This document shows, in pieces, positions 43,202-52,633 of a stretch of DNA of 64,000 nucleotides. The first letter of the stretch is position 1. The number at the start of each line of letters is the position of its first letter. The DNA is taken from NCBI RefSeq assembly GCF_034008635.1, contig NZ_CP125378.1:2780001-2844000 (forward strand), written 5' to 3'. The DNA is from Pseudomonas sp. P8_229 (GTDB lineage Bacteria > Pseudomonadota > Gammaproteobacteria > Pseudomonadales > Pseudomonadaceae). A program made the position numbers and the translations under genes. The notes beneath the pieces were generated by a model. That model saw only the letters and a list, made by a program, of their open reading frames with translations. It was not told where the DNA came from and ran no database searches.

Positions 43202-43891
43202 ATGGTTGGCAGGAGCATTCTGATCGTCGACGACGAAGCGCCCATTCGCGAAATGATCGCCGTTGCGTTGGAAATGGCCGGCTATGACTGCCTCGAGGCA
43301 GAGAACTCGCAGCAGGCCCACGCCATCATCGTTGACCGTAAACCGGACCTGATCCTGCTCGACTGGATGCTGCCCGGCACTTCCGGCATCGAGCTGGCCC
43401 GACGCCTCAAGCGTGACGAGCTGACCGGGGACATCCCGATCATCATGCTCACCGCCAAGGGTGAGGAGGACAACAAGATCCAGGGCCTGGAAGTCGGCGC
43501 CGACGACTACATCACCAAGCCGTTCTCGCCACGCGAACTGGTCGCCCGCCTCAAGGCAGTGCTGCGCCGCGCCGGTCCGACCGATGGCGAAGCGCCGATC
43601 GAAGTCGGAGGCCTGCTGCTCGACCCGATCAGCCACCGCGTGACCATCGACGGTCGTCCGGCCGAGATGGGCCCGACCGAATACCGTCTGCTGCAATTCT
43701 TCATGACCCACCAGGAACGTGCCTACACTCGCGGGCAATTGCTGGATCAGGTCTGGGGCGGCAACGTCTATGTTGAAGAGCGCACCGTCGACGTGCACAT
43801 TCGACGCCTGCGCAAGGCCCTCGGCGACGCCTACGAAAATCTGGTACAAACCGTGCGCGGCACTGGATACCGGTTTTCCACCAAAGCATAA
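43202..43891 (+). CDS. phoB: Phosphate regulon response regulator PhoB
   Basis: 229 residues, ATG 43202 with GAGG upstream. The receiver domain has the acidic pocket (VDDEAP), phospho-acceptor Asp in LLDWMLPG (residue about 54), Thr in MLTAKG and Lys in TKPFSPREL. The C-terminal winged helix carries [14 protein letters not shown]. Phosphorylated by PhoR, it activates pst and other Pho genes through the boxes noted here. Confidence 0.98.
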   Translation: MVGRSILIVDDEAPIREMIAVALEMAGYDCLEAENSQQAHAIIVDRKPDLILLDWMLPGTSGIELARRLKRDELTGDIPIIMLTAKGEEDNKIQGLEVGADDYITKPFSPRELVARLKAVLRRAGPTDGEAPIEVGGLLLDPISHRVTIDGRPAEMGPTEYRLLQFFMTHQERAYTRGQLLDQVWGGNVYVEERTVDVHIRRLRKALGDAYENLVQTVRGTGYRFSTKA

Positions 43892-43895
43892 AAAA

Positions 43896-43965
43896 GCAGC
43901 GGCAAGCTTCTAGCTACAAGCGGCAAGTAAAAGCCGATCCGCTTTAGCTTGAAACTTGAAGCTGC
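43896..43965. repeat. REP-like imperfect hairpin between phoB and phoR
   Basis: GCAGCGGCAAGCTTCTAGCT and the distal AGCTTGAAACTTGAAGCTGC are imperfect reverse complements, of the 'aagctt' REP class common in pseudomonads. It occupies nearly all of the 89-base phoB-phoR spacer and could modulate read-through to phoR. Confidence 0.65.
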
Positions 43966-43980
43966 GTTTAAGGACGCTCC

Positions 43981-45303
43981 GTGAATCAAAACTGGCATGG
44001 CACCCTGATTCGCCACATGCTGTTGCTGGTCACCGCCTGTCTGGTGATCGGCCTGATCACCGGCTATTACGGCTGGAGCCTCGCTGCAGGCCTGGGCCTT
44101 TACCTGGCCTGGACGCTCAAGCAACTGCTGCGCCTGCACGAATGGCTGCGTCTGCACCAACCCGATGAAGCACCGCCCGACGGCTACGGCCTGTGGGGCG
44201 AGGTGTTCGACAGCATCTACCACCTGCAACGCCGCGACCAACGGGTGCGCGGGCGTCTGCAAGCGGTAATCGACCGGGTGCAGGAGTCCACTGCCGCGCT
44301 GAAAGACGCGGTGATCATGCTCGACAGCGACGGCAACCTGGAATGGTGGAACCGCGCCGCCGAAACCCTGCTCGGCCTCAAGACCCCGCAGGACAGCGGC
44401 CAACCGGTGACCAACCTGGTGCGCCATCCGCGCTTCAAGGAATACTTCGAGCAGGAAAGCTACGCCGAACCGCTGGAAATCCCCTCGCCGACCAATGATC
44501 GCGTGCGTATTCAGCTGTACCTGACCCGCTACGGCAACAACGAACACCTGATGCTGGTGCGCGACGTCACGCGCATCCATCAACTGGAACAGATGCGCAA
44601 AGACTTCATCGCCAACGTTTCCCACGAACTGCGCACGCCGCTGACGGTGATCTGCGGCTACCTGGAAACCCTGCTCGACAACGTCGAGGAAGTGAACCCG
44701 CGCTGGAGCCGCGCCCTGCAACAAATGCAGCAACAGGGCGGGCGCATGCAAACGCTGCTCAACGATCTGTTGCTGCTGGCGAAACTGGAAGCCACCGATT
44801 ATCCGTCGGACAACCAGCCAGTGCAGGTCGACACCCTGCTGCAATCGATCAAAAGTGACGCGCAGCAGTTGTCCGGACAAAAAAACCAGAAAATCACCCT
44901 CGACGCCGACGCACGCATCCTGCTCAAGGGCAGCGAGGCGGAATTGCGCAGCGCGTTCTCCAACCTGGTGTTCAACGCCGTGAAGTACACCCCGGCCGAG
45001 GGCAACATCCGCATCCGCTGGTGGGGCGACGAGCAAGGGGCGCACTTGAGCGTGCAGGATTCGGGGATCGGCATCGACAGCAAACACCTGCCGCGCCTGA
45101 CCGAACGTTTCTATCGCGTCGACTCCAGCCGCAACTCCAATACCGGCGGCACCGGGCTCGGCCTGGCGATCGTCAAACACGTGTTGTTGCGCCACCGCGC
45201 GCGGATGGAGATCAGCAGCGTGCCGGGTCATGGCAGCACGTTCACCTGCCATTTCGCCCCGGCCCAGGTCGCTCAGGCACGGGCGATCAGCGCCGCCGAG
45301 TGA
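43981..45303 (+). CDS. phoR: Phosphate regulon sensor kinase PhoR
   Basis: 440 residues, GTG 43981. N-terminal hydrophobic hairpin (HMLLLVTACLVIGLITGYYG, WSLAAGLGLYLAWTL), a PAS domain near 95-200, HisKA with phospho-acceptor His in NVSHELRTPLTVI (about residue 213), then HATPase motifs NLVFNAVKYTP, DSGIGI and GGTGLGLAIVKH. It lacks a large periplasmic sensor, as is normal for PhoR, which senses via the Pst-PhoU complex encoded downstream in the window. Confidence 0.98.
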   Translation: MNQNWHGTLIRHMLLLVTACLVIGLITGYYGWSLAAGLGLYLAWTLKQLLRLHEWLRLHQPDEAPPDGYGLWGEVFDSIYHLQRRDQRVRGRLQAVIDRVQESTAALKDAVIMLDSDGNLEWWNRAAETLLGLKTPQDSGQPVTNLVRHPRFKEYFEQESYAEPLEIPSPTNDRVRIQLYLTRYGNNEHLMLVRDVTRIHQLEQMRKDFIANVSHELRTPLTVICGYLETLLDNVEEVNPRWSRALQQMQQQGGRMQTLLNDLLLLAKLEATDYPSDNQPVQVDTLLQSIKSDAQQLSGQKNQKITLDADARILLKGSEAELRSAFSNLVFNAVKYTPAEGNIRIRWWGDEQGAHLSVQDSGIGIDSKHLPRLTERFYRVDSSRNSNTGGTGLGLAIVKHVLLRHRARMEISSVPGHGSTFTCHFAPAQVAQARAISAAE

Positions 45304-45426
45304 TGCCGGCCAGCACGCGCCACTAGGCAATCGCCATGTCAGCCGCTACATTGGCTGACTTGCGTCTGCCTTTCAGGCGCGATTTCTTCTCTCTTACGAA
45401 TCACACGGAACCTGCAAAACTCCATC

Positions 45427-46767
45427 ATGGACCCTTCCCCTGGCTTGTCCCTCGCTACGATTTTCGCCGATTTCGGCATGATTCTTTTCGCTCTGATCCT
45501 GGTTTTGCTCAACGGCTTCTTCGTTGCGGCGGAATTCGCCATGGTCAAACTGCGTTCGACCCGGGTCGAGGCCATCGCCGACAAGAACGGCTGGCGCGGG
45601 CACATCCTGCGCACCGTGCACAGTCAGCTCGATGCGTACCTCTCGGCGTGTCAGCTCGGCATCACCCTCGCCTCCCTCGGCCTGGGCTGGGTCGGTGAGC
45701 CGGCATTCGCGCACATTCTCGAGCCGCTGCTGAGCGCGGTCGGTGTGCAGTCGCCGGAAGTGGTCAAAGGCATTTCGTTCTTTACCGCGTTCTTCATCAT
45801 TTCGTACCTGCACATCGTGGTCGGCGAGCTGGCGCCCAAATCGTGGGCGATCCGCAAACCCGAGCTGCTGTCGCTGTGGACGGCGGTGCCGCTGTACCTG
45901 TTCTACTGGGCGATGTACCCGGCGATCTACCTGCTCAACGCCAGTGCCAACGCGATTCTGCGGATCGCCGGCCAAGGCGAACCCGGCCCGCACCACGAAC
46001 ACCATTACAGCCGCGAAGAATTGAAACTGATCCTGCACTCCAGCCGTGGTCAGGACCCGAGCGACCAAGGCATGCGCGTGCTGGCCTCGGCGGTGGAAAT
46101 GGGCGAGCTGGAAGTGGTCGACTGGGCCAACTCCCGGGAAGACCTGATCACTCTGGAATTCAACGCACCGCTGAAAGAAATCCTCGCGATGTTCCGTCGT
46201 CACAAGTTCAGCCGTTATCCGGTGTACGACAGCGAGCGCCAGGAGTTCGTCGGCCTGCTGCACATCAAGGACCTGTTGCTGGAGCTGGCGGCGCTGGACC
46301 ACATCCCCGAGTCGTTCAACCTGGCCGAACTGACCCGCCCGCTGGAGCGCGTGTCGCGGCACATGCCGCTGTCGCAGTTGCTGGAACAATTCCGCAAGGG
46401 CGGCTCGCACTTCGCCGTGGTTGAAGAAGCCGACGGCAACATCATCGGCTACCTGACCATGGAAGACGTGCTGGAAGTGCTGGTCGGCGACATCCAGGAC
46501 GAACACCGCAAGGCTGAACGCGGGATCCTCGCCTATCAGCCAGGCAAACTGCTGGTACGTGGCGACACGCCGCTGTTCAAGGTTGAGCGCCTGCTCGGCA
46601 TTGATCTGGACCACATCGAAGCCGAAACCCTCGCCGGGCTGGTCTACGAGACCCTGAAACGGGTGCCGGAAGAGGAAGAAGTACTGGAAGTCGAAGGCCT
46701 GCGGATCATCATCAAGAAGATGAAAGGGCCGAAGATTGTACTGGCCAAGGTGTTGATGCTGGATTGA
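45427..46767 (+). CDS. CorC/HlyC-family membrane protein (DUF21-CBS-CorC)
   Basis: 446 residues, ATG 45427. N-terminal DUF21 domain with about four helices (MILFALILVLLNGFFVAAEF, GELAPKSWAIRKPELL), paired CBS domains near residues 215-340 (FSRYPVYD, GLLHIKDLL, FAVVEEADGNIIGYLTMEDV) and the C-terminal CorC_HlyC domain (GDTPLFKVERLLG). This family is linked to magnesium/cobalt efflux; the older 'haemolysin' label is misleading. Exact ion is unknown. Confidence 0.92.
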   Translation: MDPSPGLSLATIFADFGMILFALILVLLNGFFVAAEFAMVKLRSTRVEAIADKNGWRGHILRTVHSQLDAYLSACQLGITLASLGLGWVGEPAFAHILEPLLSAVGVQSPEVVKGISFFTAFFIISYLHIVVGELAPKSWAIRKPELLSLWTAVPLYLFYWAMYPAIYLLNASANAILRIAGQGEPGPHHEHHYSREELKLILHSSRGQDPSDQGMRVLASAVEMGELEVVDWANSREDLITLEFNAPLKEILAMFRRHKFSRYPVYDSERQEFVGLLHIKDLLLELAALDHIPESFNLAELTRPLERVSRHMPLSQLLEQFRKGGSHFAVVEEADGNIIGYLTMEDVLEVLVGDIQDEHRKAERGILAYQPGKLLVRGDTPLFKVERLLGIDLDHIEAETLAGLVYETLKRVPEEEEVLEVEGLRIIIKKMKGPKIVLAKVLMLD

Positions 46768-46792
46768 TCGGCTGATCCGGCACCACGTCGAT

Positions 46793-46862
46793 CCTTTCGC
46801 GAGCAAGCCCGCTCCCACAGTTGAAATGCATTCCAAGGTGGGAGCGAGCTTGCTCGCGAAGG
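46793..46862. repeat. REPIN-type inverted repeat (GTGGGAGCGGGCTTGCTCGC class)
   Basis: Arms at 46,793-46,818 and 46,838-46,862 are near-perfect reverse complements (one to two mismatches) of the GTGGGAGCGGGCTTGCTCGC unit. It lies between the convergent CorC-like and M23 peptidase genes. Confidence 0.85.
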
Positions 46863-46881
46863 GGCCCGCAGGTGCAGCACA

Positions 46882-47778
46882 TCACTGCTTGCCCAACGCA
46901 AAGTTGGGCAACGCCCCCAGCGGCTGGTTGAACTGATACGGAATCGACACTAGCCCCTGCCCCGTATTGCGCTGCACCACAAAGTGCAGGTGCGGGCCGC
47001 TGCTGTTGCCGGTATTGCCCGACAGCGCCAGCGGACTGCCAACCTTTACTCGCTGCCCCTCGCGCACGCTCACCGAACCTTGCTTGAGATGCAGGTACAC
47101 GCCCATCGTGCCGTCATCGTGCAGCACCCGGACGAAATTGCCCGACGCATCATTGCCGCGCCCGCTCTGCGAGTTTTCGGTTTTCACCACCACCCCGGCT
47201 CGCGCCGCGATGATCTGTGTGCCGACCGGCATGGCGATGTCCATCGCGTACTTGTTCTTCGGCCCGTAGTGACTGTATTGGCCGTTGGCACCCTGACTGA
47301 GGCGGAACGGTCCGCCCCGCCACGGCAGTGGATAGCGATAGCTCTGAGCGGCTCCGGCGGGGTCGCCCAGCGAATACTGGAACTGCGGCGTATACACCAG
47401 CGGCTGGCCGCCGCTGATCGCCGTCAGCAGCGCCAGACGCGTATTGCTGCGCGCCGGCAGCACCCGACGGATCGTCTGGGCCGGTGCGCCACGCACGTTG
47501 CTCATCCCGGTAAATGCCAGCGCCACCTCGACCGGCGCGTACAGATCGTTGCGCACGAACACCACGTCGGTGCCCTTCTGCTTCTTGATGTCGAGGTACA
47601 CCTGGCGCTCCAGATGTTCGACCATGCGGTCCTGAAACACGAACACCTGCGAGCCTTTGCTCGGCCGGTCGCTGTACGAGACCACTCCGTTGGCATCGGT
47701 GGATTTGTAGATGGTCATGGCCACAGCCGAGGTGGAGGCCAGGAAAAGACCACAGAAAAACAGCAGGCGCGCGAGCAT
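46882..47778 (-). CDS. M23-family peptidase with N-terminal DUF4124
   Basis: 298 residues from ATG 47778; the longer TTG start is less likely. There is a signal peptide (ARLLFFCGLFLASTSAVAM). Residues about 22-60 match DUF4124 (IYKSTDANGVVSYSDRPSKG). The C-terminal LytM/M23 domain carries the zinc ligands in SHYGPKNKYAMDIAMP and the HLHF motif. Predicted periplasmic peptidoglycan endopeptidase; the active site appears intact. Confidence 0.9.
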   Translation of the reverse strand: MLARLLFFCGLFLASTSAVAMTIYKSTDANGVVSYSDRPSKGSQVFVFQDRMVEHLERQVYLDIKKQKGTDVVFVRNDLYAPVEVALAFTGMSNVRGAPAQTIRRVLPARSNTRLALLTAISGGQPLVYTPQFQYSLGDPAGAAQSYRYPLPWRGGPFRLSQGANGQYSHYGPKNKYAMDIAMPVGTQIIAARAGVVVKTENSQSGRGNDASGNFVRVLHDDGTMGVYLHLKQGSVSVREGQRVKVGSPLALSGNTGNSSGPHLHFVVQRNTGQGLVSIPYQFNQPLGALPNFALGKQ

Positions 47779-47896
47779 GGGCAAGAGTCTGTCGAAGTAA
47801 GGCCTGGGAATGAGCCTAGCAGGTGAGACAGACCAGGCTAGTCGACAGATGTTTCAAATTGGGCAGTCTGGAAAATGGACGTCGTAAGTGATGGCC

Positions 47897-47965
47897 CCAT
47901 CGCGAGCAGGCTCACTCCTACATATGGAATGCGATCCCTTGTAGGAGTGAGCCTGCTCGCGATGG
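47897..47965. repeat. REPIN-type inverted repeat
   Basis: Left arm 47,897-47,922 and right arm 47,940-47,965 are exact 26-base reverse complements of the TGTAGGAGTGAGCCTGCTCG unit. Same class as the repeats at 42,551 and 62,330. Confidence 0.9.
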
Positions 47966-47986
47966 CGGATTGTCAGGCGCCGAAGA

Positions 47987-48943
47987 TCACGCGCCCGGAA
48001 CGAAGTGCTTCTGCGCCGTGCCGCGGGCGATCAGGCGGGAGATGTAGTCGAGCTTCTGCGCATCCTGGTCGACGAAGCGGAAGGTCAGTTGCAGCCAGTC
48101 GCTATCCGCTTTCTGCTCGTGGGCCACGATGGCATGCAGGTAACCGTTGAGACGGGCGACTTCGGCGTTGTCGCCCTGCTCCAGGTCGAGCACGGCGCTG
48201 TCGAGGATCTGCGGCAGGGTCTCGGTGCGCTTCACCACCAACAGCGCTTCCTTGATGCTCAGGGCCTTGATCACGCATTGCTGGTTGCCGCTCGGCAGGC
48301 GCAGCTGGCCCTGACCACGACCACCCGCCGGCGCTTTCGAGGCGGCCGGTGCCTGCACCGGCGGGCTGTTGAGCAAGCCACGCGATGGTGCAGCGGCAGG
48401 CGCCGGTGCAACGACCGCAGGCTTGGCGAACGGGTTGACCACAGCAGCTGCCGGAGCGCCACCCACCACAGCAGGCTTGCCGCCGGTCAACGCGCTCAGG
48501 GAGTCGTTGCCGAACGCCGAGTTCATCTTGGTCGGCGCGCTGTTCATCAGGGTATCGAGCTTGCCGACCTTGTTCAGCGCCTGTTTGACCTTGGTCAGCA
48601 GTTGCTCGTTGGTGAACGGCTTGCTGACGTAGCCGGAAACGCCGGCCTGAATCGCCTGCACAACGTTTTCCTTGTCGCCACGGCTGGTGACCATGACGAA
48701 CGGCATGGTCTTGAGGTTGTCTTGCTCGCGGCACCAGGTCAGCAGTTCGAGGCCGGACATTTCCGGCATTTCCCAGTCGCAGAGCACCAGGTCGAACGCT
48801 TCCTTGGCCAGCATGGCCTGAGCCTTTTTACCGTTGACGGCGTCCTCGGTGCGGATCCCCGGGAAGTAATTACGCAGGCACTTTTTCACCAGGTCACGAA
48901 TGAACGAAGCATCGTCCACGACCAACACACTGATCTTGCTCAT
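47987..48943 (-). CDS. Response regulator with PilZ-like C-terminal domain
   Basis: 318 residues, ATG 48943. The receiver domain has VDDASFIRDL, phospho-Asp in LVLCDWEMPEMSGLELL (residue about 56), VTSRG and SKPFTNEQL. It is followed by a 90-residue Ala/Pro-rich linker and a C-terminal domain (SGNQQCVIKALSIKEALLVV, DWLQLTFRFVD) that reads as PilZ-like. A cyclic-di-GMP link is possible but the usual RxxxR motif is not clear. It follows phoU on the same strand after a terminator. Confidence 0.85.
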   Translation of the reverse strand: MSKISVLVVDDASFIRDLVKKCLRNYFPGIRTEDAVNGKKAQAMLAKEAFDLVLCDWEMPEMSGLELLTWCREQDNLKTMPFVMVTSRGDKENVVQAIQAGVSGYVSKPFTNEQLLTKVKQALNKVGKLDTLMNSAPTKMNSAFGNDSLSALTGGKPAVVGGAPAAAVVNPFAKPAVVAPAPAAAPSRGLLNSPPVQAPAASKAPAGGRGQGQLRLPSGNQQCVIKALSIKEALLVVKRTETLPQILDSAVLDLEQGDNAEVARLNGYLHAIVAHEQKADSDWLQLTFRFVDQDAQKLDYISRLIARGTAQKHFVPGA

Positions 48944-49078
48944 CCAACACCCCTATTAAAATCCCGGCAAGCATAACGCTGGCTGATGGCACATTGCCAA
49001 AACTCTTCAGTCACGCCGGGACTTTTCGTTCGCGGGTGCTGCTTTTAACTCGAATCTGCCCATGAAAAGCACAAACAA

Positions 49079-49106
49079 AAACGCCCGGCCAAAGGGCCGG
49101 GCGCTT
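49079..49106 (-). terminator. Rho-independent terminator after phoU
   Basis: On the minus strand: GCGCCCGGCC-CTTT-GGCCGGGCG followed by TTTTTGTTTG. It begins 14 bases after the phoU stop and ends the pst-phoU operon. Confidence 0.92.
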
Positions 49107-49119
49107 TTCTCAGGCAATC

Positions 49120-49881
49120 TTACTTATCGTCAGCATCGCCCGGAACATTAGCGGTTTCGCCGCTTGTACCTTCAACTTCTTCTTTCATGCGCTTGAGGCC
49201 CATGTGCCGCACGTCGGTGCCGCGTACCAGGTAGATCACCAGTTCAGAGATGTTGCGCGCGTGATCGCCGATGCGCTCCAGCGAACGTAGCACCCAGATG
49301 ATGCTCAAGACCCGCGAGATAGAGCGCGGGTCTTCCATCATGTAGGTCGCCAGCTCACGCAGGGCGGTTTTGTATTCGCGGTCGATGATCTTGTCGTACT
49401 GCGCCACCGACAACGCCAGATCGGCGTCGAAACGGGCGAACGCATCCAGCGCATCACGGACCATATTGCGCACCTGGTCGCCGATGTGGCGAACCTCGAC
49501 GTAACCGCGCGGCGCTTCGCCTTCTTCGCACAGCTGAATCGCGCGGCGGGCGATCTTGGTCGCTTCGTCACCGATACGCTCCAGGTCGATCACCGACTTG
49601 GAGATGCTGATGATCAGCCGCAGGTCGGACGCCGCCGGCTGACGACGGGCAAGAATGCGCAGGCATTCTTCGTCGATGTTGCGCTCCATCTGGTTGATCT
49701 GGTCGTCGATCTCGCGCACCTGCTGGGCCAGGCCGGAGTCGGCCTCGATCAGCGCGGTGACCGCGTCGTTGACCTGCTTCTCGACCAGCCCGCCCATGGC
49801 CAGGAGGTGGCTGCGCACTTCCTCAAGCTCGGCGTTGAACTGCGCGGAGATATGGTGGGTAAGGCCTTCTTTACTAATCAT
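49120..49881 (-). CDS. phoU: Phosphate transport regulator PhoU
   Basis: 253 residues, ATG 49881. Two PhoU helical repeats are visible, each with the metal-binding-type motif (EIDDQINQMERNIDEEC and later EYKTALRELATYMMEDP). It transmits Pst status to PhoR to repress the Pho regulon. Last gene of the pst operon, 71 bases after pstB. Confidence 0.97.
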   Translation of the reverse strand: MISKEGLTHHISAQFNAELEEVRSHLLAMGGLVEKQVNDAVTALIEADSGLAQQVREIDDQINQMERNIDEECLRILARRQPAASDLRLIISISKSVIDLERIGDEATKIARRAIQLCEEGEAPRGYVEVRHIGDQVRNMVRDALDAFARFDADLALSVAQYDKIIDREYKTALRELATYMMEDPRSISRVLSIIWVLRSLERIGDHARNISELVIYLVRGTDVRHMGLKRMKEEVEGTSGETANVPGDADDK

Positions 49882-49952
49882 GTTGGCGTCCTTGGAGCGT
49901 CCGGTAAGGTGCGGTGGACCGCAGCGTCAATTCTGTGAATAACCCGCAACTG

Positions 49953-50786
49953 TCAGCCATAACGACCGGTGATGTAGTCTTCGGTCTGCTTCTTCGCCGG
50001 ATTGGTGAACAGGGTGTCGGTGTCGCCGAACTCCACCAGTTTGCCCATGTACATGAACGCCGTGTAGTCGGAAACCCGCGCGGCCTGCTGCATGTTGTGG
50101 GTCACGATGACAATGGTGAACTTGGACTTCAGCTCGTAGATCAGCTCTTCGACTTTCAGGGTCGAGATCGGGTCGAGGGCCGAGCACGGTTCGTCAAGCA
50201 GCAACACTTCCGGCTCGACCGCGATGGTGCGGGCGATCACCAGACGCTGCTGCTGACCACCGGACAGACCGAGTGCCGAATCATGCAGGCGATCCTTCAC
50301 TTCGTCCCACAGCGCCGCGCCTTTCAACGCCCACTCGACCGCTTCGTCGAGGATGCGCTTCTTGTTGATGCCCTGGATGCGCAAGCCGTAGACCACGTTT
50401 TCGTAGATGGTCTTCGGAAACGGGTTGGGCTTCTGGAACACCATGCCGACCCGACGACGCAGCTCGGCGACGTCTTCGCCCTTGCGGTAGATGTTGTTGC
50501 CGTACAGGTTGATCGCGCCTTCGACACGGCAGCCATCAACCAGGTCGTTCATGCGGTTGAAGGTACGCAGCAGCGTGGACTTGCCGCAGCCGGACGGGCC
50601 GATGAACGCGGTCACGCGCTGTTTCGGGATGTTCATGCTGACGTCGAACAGTGCCTGTTTCTCGCCGTAGAACAGGCTCAGGCCCGGGACTTCGATGGCA
50701 ACGGTTTCCTGGGCGAGGTTCAGGCTCTGCTTGTCGCGGCCCAGGGCGGACATGTTGATGCCGTGGGTATGTGTTTCGTGCTGCAT
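49953..50786 (-). CDS. pstB: Phosphate ABC transporter ATPase PstB
   Basis: 277 residues, ATG 50786. Walker [22 protein letters not shown] signature [13 protein letters not shown] and Walker [14 protein letters not shown] are intact. It energises phosphate uptake through PstC-PstA. A REPIN fills the spacer between pstA and pstB. Confidence 0.98.
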   Translation of the reverse strand: MQHETHTHGINMSALGRDKQSLNLAQETVAIEVPGLSLFYGEKQALFDVSMNIPKQRVTAFIGPSGCGKSTLLRTFNRMNDLVDGCRVEGAINLYGNNIYRKGEDVAELRRRVGMVFQKPNPFPKTIYENVVYGLRIQGINKKRILDEAVEWALKGAALWDEVKDRLHDSALGLSGGQQQRLVIARTIAVEPEVLLLDEPCSALDPISTLKVEELIYELKSKFTIVIVTHNMQQAARVSDYTAFMYMGKLVEFGDTDTLFTNPAKKQTEDYITGRYG

Positions 50787-50852
50787 GGGAGGCTCCCTGT
50801 GCTAACAAATTCGGTTCGGTTAGCCGCTTGATGCGGCTGTACTCAATCTAGG

Positions 50853-50940
50853 GTGGGAGCGGGCTTGCTCGCGAAGAAGTCGGCACATTCAACCTCAATG
50901 TCGCCTGACCCACCGCCTTCGCGAGCACGTCCGCTCCCAC
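50853..50940. repeat. REPIN-type inverted repeat inside the pst operon
   Basis: Arms at 50,853-50,876 (GTGGGAGCGGGCTTGCTCGC then GAAG) and 50,917-50,940 are reverse complements with two to three mismatches. It sits between pstA and pstB, where it could tune relative expression or mRNA stability. Confidence 0.8.
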
Positions 50941-50947
50941 CGGAATA

Positions 50948-52618
50948 TCAACTGTCCAGCGCTTTATATTTTTCGCGCAGGTGGTTACGAATCCACACTG
51001 CCGACAGGTTCAACGTGGCGATCACCAGCACCAGCAGCAGCGCCGTGGCGTACACCAGTGGCCGTGCGGCTTCGACGTTCGGGCTCTGGAAGCCGACGTC
51101 ATAGATGTGGAAGCCCAAGTGCATGATCTTCTGGTCCAGGTGCAGGTACGGGTAGTTGCCGTCCAGCGGCAGCGACGGCGCCAGTTTCACTACACCCACC
51201 AGCATCAGCGGCGCCACTTCACCGGCGGCGCGGGCCACGGCGAGGATCATGCCGGTCATCATCGCCGGGCTGGCCATCGGCAGGACAATTTTCCACAGCG
51301 TCTCGGCCTTGGTCGCGCCCAGTGCCAGCGAGCCTTCGCGGACGGTGCGCGGGATACGCGCCAGACCTTCCTCGGTCGCCACGATCACCACCGGCACCGC
51401 CAGCAGCGCCAGGGTCAACGAGGCCCAGAGCAGGCCCGGCGTACCGAAGGTCGGCGCCGGCAGTGCTTCAGGGAAGAACAGGCGGTCAACCGAGCCACCC
51501 AGCACGTAGACGAAGAAGCCCAGACCGAACACGCCGTAAACGATTGCCGGAACGCCCGCGAGGTTGTTCACCGCGATGCGGATGATTCGGGTCAGGGCGT
51601 TCTGCTTGGCGTATTCACGCAGGTACACCGCCGCCAGCACGCCGAACGGGGTGACGATCATCGCCATGATCAGGGTCATCATCACGGTGCCGAAGATCGC
51701 CGGGAAGATCCCGCCTTCGGTGTTCGCTTCACGCGGGTCGTCGGACAGGAACTCCCAGACCTTGCCGAAGTAGAAACCGATCTTGGTCATCGTGCCCATG
51801 GCATTCGGCTGGTAAGCGTGAACCACTTTGCCCAGGCCGATTTCGATCTCTTTGCCGTTGGCATCGCGAGCCGTCAAAGCGTCACGGTTGAACTGCGCAT
51901 GCAGATCGCTCAGACGTGCTTCGACGTCCTGATAACGCGCGTTCAGCTCGGCACGTTCGGCATCCATGTCCGCTTGCGCGGTGGCGTCGAGCTTACCTTC
52001 CAGTTCCAGTTTGCGGCCGTGCAGACGAATGCGTTCCAGACCTGAGTTGATCGCCCCGATGTCGGTCTTTTCCAGCGACTTCAGTTGCGCAGCGAGCTTG
52101 TTCACGCGGTCGATCCGCGCTTGCAGCTCAGGCCATGCGGCCTCGCCCTCGGCGATCACCTTGCCGTCCTGTTTGACGTTGACCAGGTAGCCGTAGAAGT
52201 TGCCCCACTCGCGACGTTCGATCGCCATCAACTCTGGCGGCGTGGTCTGGTTGGTCAGCCACTCGCCGACGATCCAGGTGAAGTCGTTGCCATTCAAGTC
52301 ACGGTTGCCGACCTTGATCAGCTCGCGGGTCATGAATTCCGGGCCCTGGTCGGGCACCGGCAGGCCAGCGCTTTTCAGGCGGGCACGGGGCACTTCTTCT
52401 TTCTGCACCACTTCGCCGATGACCAGGTGATTGGCCTGGCCCGGTACGTCGTAGTTGGCGTGGATCAGGTCCGCCGGCCAGAAATGACCCAGACCGCGCA
52501 CGGCAATCACTGCCAGCAGGCCAATGGTCATGATGACCGCGATGGACACCGCGCCACCGCTGATCCAGACGCCCGGGGCGCCGCTCTTGAACCATCCATT
52601 CAGGGAGTTCTGTTTCAC
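50948..52618 (-). CDS. pstA: Phosphate ABC transporter permease PstA (long form)
   Basis: 556 residues, GTG 52618. One N-terminal helix (GGAVSIAVIMTIGLLAVIAV) is followed by about 270 residues of periplasmic, partly coiled-coil sequence (for example LAAQLKSLEKTDIGAINSGL), then the usual permease core with the EAA-like loop LGATKAETLWKIVLPMASPA. Enterobacterial PstA lacks the insert; long PstA is normal for pseudomonads. Confidence 0.95.
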   Translation of the reverse strand: MKQNSLNGWFKSGAPGVWISGGAVSIAVIMTIGLLAVIAVRGLGHFWPADLIHANYDVPGQANHLVIGEVVQKEEVPRARLKSAGLPVPDQGPEFMTRELIKVGNRDLNGNDFTWIVGEWLTNQTTPPELMAIERREWGNFYGYLVNVKQDGKVIAEGEAAWPELQARIDRVNKLAAQLKSLEKTDIGAINSGLERIRLHGRKLELEGKLDATAQADMDAERAELNARYQDVEARLSDLHAQFNRDALTARDANGKEIEIGLGKVVHAYQPNAMGTMTKIGFYFGKVWEFLSDDPREANTEGGIFPAIFGTVMMTLIMAMIVTPFGVLAAVYLREYAKQNALTRIIRIAVNNLAGVPAIVYGVFGLGFFVYVLGGSVDRLFFPEALPAPTFGTPGLLWASLTLALLAVPVVIVATEEGLARIPRTVREGSLALGATKAETLWKIVLPMASPAMMTGMILAVARAAGEVAPLMLVGVVKLAPSLPLDGNYPYLHLDQKIMHLGFHIYDVGFQSPNVEAARPLVYATALLLVLVIATLNLSAVWIRNHLREKYKALDS

Positions 52619-52633
52619 AGACTTCTACCTTTC